Of a DNA stretch of 64,000 nt, positions 62,870-64,000 are shown in pieces. Source of the stretch: Halorhodospira halophila (GTDB taxonomy: Bacteria; Pseudomonadota; Gammaproteobacteria; Nitrococcales; Halorhodospiraceae); the NCBI RefSeq assembly GCF_016653405.1, contig NZ_NHSN01000013.1:1-64000 (forward strand). Reading direction: 5' to 3'. Position 1 is the first letter of the stretch. Each line of letters begins with the position of its first letter. The translations under genes and the position numbers were made by a program. Under the pieces are notes generated by a model, which was not told where the DNA came from, did no database searches, and was given only the letters and a program-made list of their open reading frames with translations.

Positions 62870-63250
62870 ATGAACGAGATCAAGCAACGGCGTAGCGGGC
62901 GGACCAAAGTCTGGGCACCGGCGCTCACCCTCGGCGCAGCGCTGGCGGCCCTGCCTGGGCTCGCGGCGGCCGACGCCCTCGCCTTCGAACAACTGCTCGG
63001 CACGCCGGTGGCCGCCGCGGCACTGGACGAGCACCGCGGCATGGCGGACACCTTCCGTTACCAGACCAGCACCATCTCGGAACAGGGCACGGTCCTCGGC
63101 AACGTCGTGGAATCAAGCCCCAGCGGCATGAACATCATTCAGGACGGCGCCCTGCGCGACAATCACGGGCTGACCACGATCATCCAGAACTCCGGTCACC
63201 ACGTGATCATCCAGGAAGCCACCAACATCAACGTGACGGTCACCCCATGA
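62870..63250 (+). CDS. Small exported protein with Ile-Ile-Gln repeats, amyloid-accessory-like
   Basis: A 126-residue protein with a signal peptide (ALTLGAALAALPGLAAA, after a basic start). The C-terminal half has repeated beta-type units MNIIQDGALRDN, LTTIIQNSGHH and VIIQEATNINVTVTP, like strands of a curli- or Fap-type fold. A similar GSLIQQNV motif ends the preceding repeat protein, so the two could interact or co-polymerise. ATG 62870 has gggag upstream. Its stop overlaps the next gene (ATGA). I know no family with certainty. Confidence 0.7.
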   Translation: MNEIKQRRSGRTKVWAPALTLGAALAALPGLAAADALAFEQLLGTPVAAAALDEHRGMADTFRYQTSTISEQGTVLGNVVESSPSGMNIIQDGALRDNHGLTTIIQNSGHHVIIQEATNINVTVTP

Positions 63251-63951
63251 GCCGCCGCGCCACGGCACTGGCCACCCTCGGCGCCCTGGCCTGCCTGGCC
63301 CTGGCCGCGCCGGCCCCGGCCCACGCGGCGGGGCTGCCGATCCAGCAGCTCGGCGGCGGCCACCACGTCCAGGTGGAGAGCCTGCAGTCGGTGCGCTTCC
63401 GCGGCGTGGTCCGCCAGGCCCTGGACTACAGCTGCGGCTCGGCGGCGGTGGCCACCCTGCTCAGCTACCACTACGACCACGAAAAGGGCGAGCCCGAGGT
63501 CTTCGCCGGCATGTTCGCGGCGGCGGATCAGGATCTGGTGCGCACCGAGGGCTTCTCGATGCTCGACATGCAGCGCTACCTGGCCGAGCTGGGCTACCGC
63601 GCCGACGGCTTCAACCTCACCCTGGCGCAGGTGGCCGAGCTACGCATCCCCTGCATCGTGCTCATCGATACCGGCGGCTACCTGCACTTCGTGGTGATCA
63701 AAGGCATCCGCGACGGCCAAGTGCTGGTCGGCGACCCGGCCATGGGCCTGCGCACCTACAGCGCCCAGACCTTCGAGCAGCTGCGCCGCGGCCCGCTGCT
63801 GATCATCCGCGACCGCCACGACCTCGCCCAGTTGAGTTTCAACCCGGACCGCGCCTGGGCTGTACAGACCCGCCTGCCCTTCGAGCACGCCCGCGAGCAC
63901 CAGGGGCTGAGCGACTTCACCGGCAACCTACGCCGCCCAGGAGCGTGGTGA
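63247..63951 (+). CDS. Exported C39-like cysteine protease (FapD-like)
   Basis: A 234-residue protein with a signal peptide (LGALACLALAAPAPAHA) and a papain-like C39 domain. The catalytic set is visible: Cys63 in ALDYSCGSAAVATLL, His147 in GGYLHFVVIKG and Asp163 in VGDPAMG. C39-like proteases are found in functional-amyloid (Fap) operons, where FapD is of this type, as well as in bacteriocin exporters. Here it is periplasmic and free of an ABC transporter, which fits the Fap-like case. ATGA and TGATG overlaps join it to the genes on both sides. Confidence 0.82.
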   Translation: MSRRATALATLGALACLALAAPAPAHAAGLPIQQLGGGHHVQVESLQSVRFRGVVRQALDYSCGSAAVATLLSYHYDHEKGEPEVFAGMFAAADQDLVRTEGFSMLDMQRYLAELGYRADGFNLTLAQVAELRIPCIVLIDTGGYLHFVVIKGIRDGQVLVGDPAMGLRTYSAQTFEQLRRGPLLIIRDRHDLAQLSFNPDRAWAVQTRLPFEHAREHQGLSDFTGNLRRPGAW

Positions 63952-64000
63952 TGGTCATGGCCGCACGCCTCGTTCACCGCACCGGCTGGGCCCTGGGCCT
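63951..64000 (+). CDS. Start of an exported protein gene (cut by window end)
   Basis: An ATG overlapping the previous stop (TGATG) opens MVMAARLVHRTGWALGL, which looks like the start of a signal peptide. Only 16 codons are inside the window. By position it is the fourth gene of the sigma-54 operon. A barrel or secretion partner is possible, but that cannot be shown from this window. Confidence 0.5.
   Translation, partial: MVMAARLVHRTGWALG

Overview
The window is high-GC, tightly packed bacterial chromosome with standard gammaproteobacterial gene orders: lptFG divergent from pepA-holC-valS, a DUF2066 gene divergent from purM-purN followed by a DUF3108 gene, and an rnf operon followed by nth. 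The strongly acidic exported proteins and the overall gene set suggest a halophilic purple sulfur bacterium of the Ectothiorhodospiraceae, most like Halorhodospira. That assignment is an inference from style and gene order, not a database match. There is no rRNA, CRISPR array or transposase, and there are two tRNAs.

Layout. 0-9 kb: LPS export (lptF, lptG), aminopeptidase, Pol III chi, valS, rimI, a small coiled-coil membrane protein and a family 4 uracil-DNA glycosylase. 9-14 kb: branched-chain amino acid genes on the minus strand (ilvN-ilvC-rhodanese-pssA, then leuA-udg), with no acetolactate synthase large subunit in the window. 14-19.5 kb: a chaperone-usher-type pilus operon (two pilin-like genes, chaperone, large usher) with a third pilin-like gene facing it. 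19.8-21.8 kb: an HTH-PAS-GGDEF-EAL protein. 21.9-31.8 kb: proS, an SDR protein, acyP, a YihY-family gene, a WrbA-type gene, hda, a DUF481 gene, a DUF2066 gene and purMN. 32-41.5 kb: DUF3108 gene, dcd, mgtE with an orphan CBS partner, a UppP-family gene, an outer-membrane protein, metG and an HtrA-type protease. 41.6-47.7 kb: rnf operon and nth. 47.8-53.6 kb: argG, argF, argD, rnt, grxD, pyrC and tRNA-Ala. 54.1-56.6 kb: a sigma-54 activator and an outer-membrane barrel. 56.6-61 kb: 5-oxoprolinase/hydantoinase, tRNA-Arg and a DedA-family gene. 61.3-64 kb: a sigma-54-promoted operon for an Asp/Ser/Asn repeat surface protein, a small exported protein, a C39-like protease and a further gene cut by the window end.

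The most unusual items are: (1) two copies of a roughly 240-bp element, at 31807-32040 and 39954-40199, with long inverted-repeat outer arms that differ in sequence between copies but keep their pairing, around a conserved core with two hairpins, one showing two compensatory base-pair changes; (2) an rnf operon in which RnfA carries a C-terminal bifunctional-nuclease (DUF151) domain and RnfB is fused to RnfC; (3) a probable sigma-54 surface-fibre (functional-amyloid-like) locus, with near-consensus -24/-12 promoters before both the activator gene and the repeat-protein gene 7 kb away; (4) the divergent pilus operon beside a DNA-binding c-di-GMP enzyme; and (5) a UppP-family protein lacking the usual catalytic glutamate.

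Working together: the pilus operon, the HTH-GGDEF-EAL protein and the sigma-54 locus all point to surface attachment or biofilm control. The remaining genes are housekeeping in short translationally coupled operons, with many ATGA, GTGA or TGATG overlaps.
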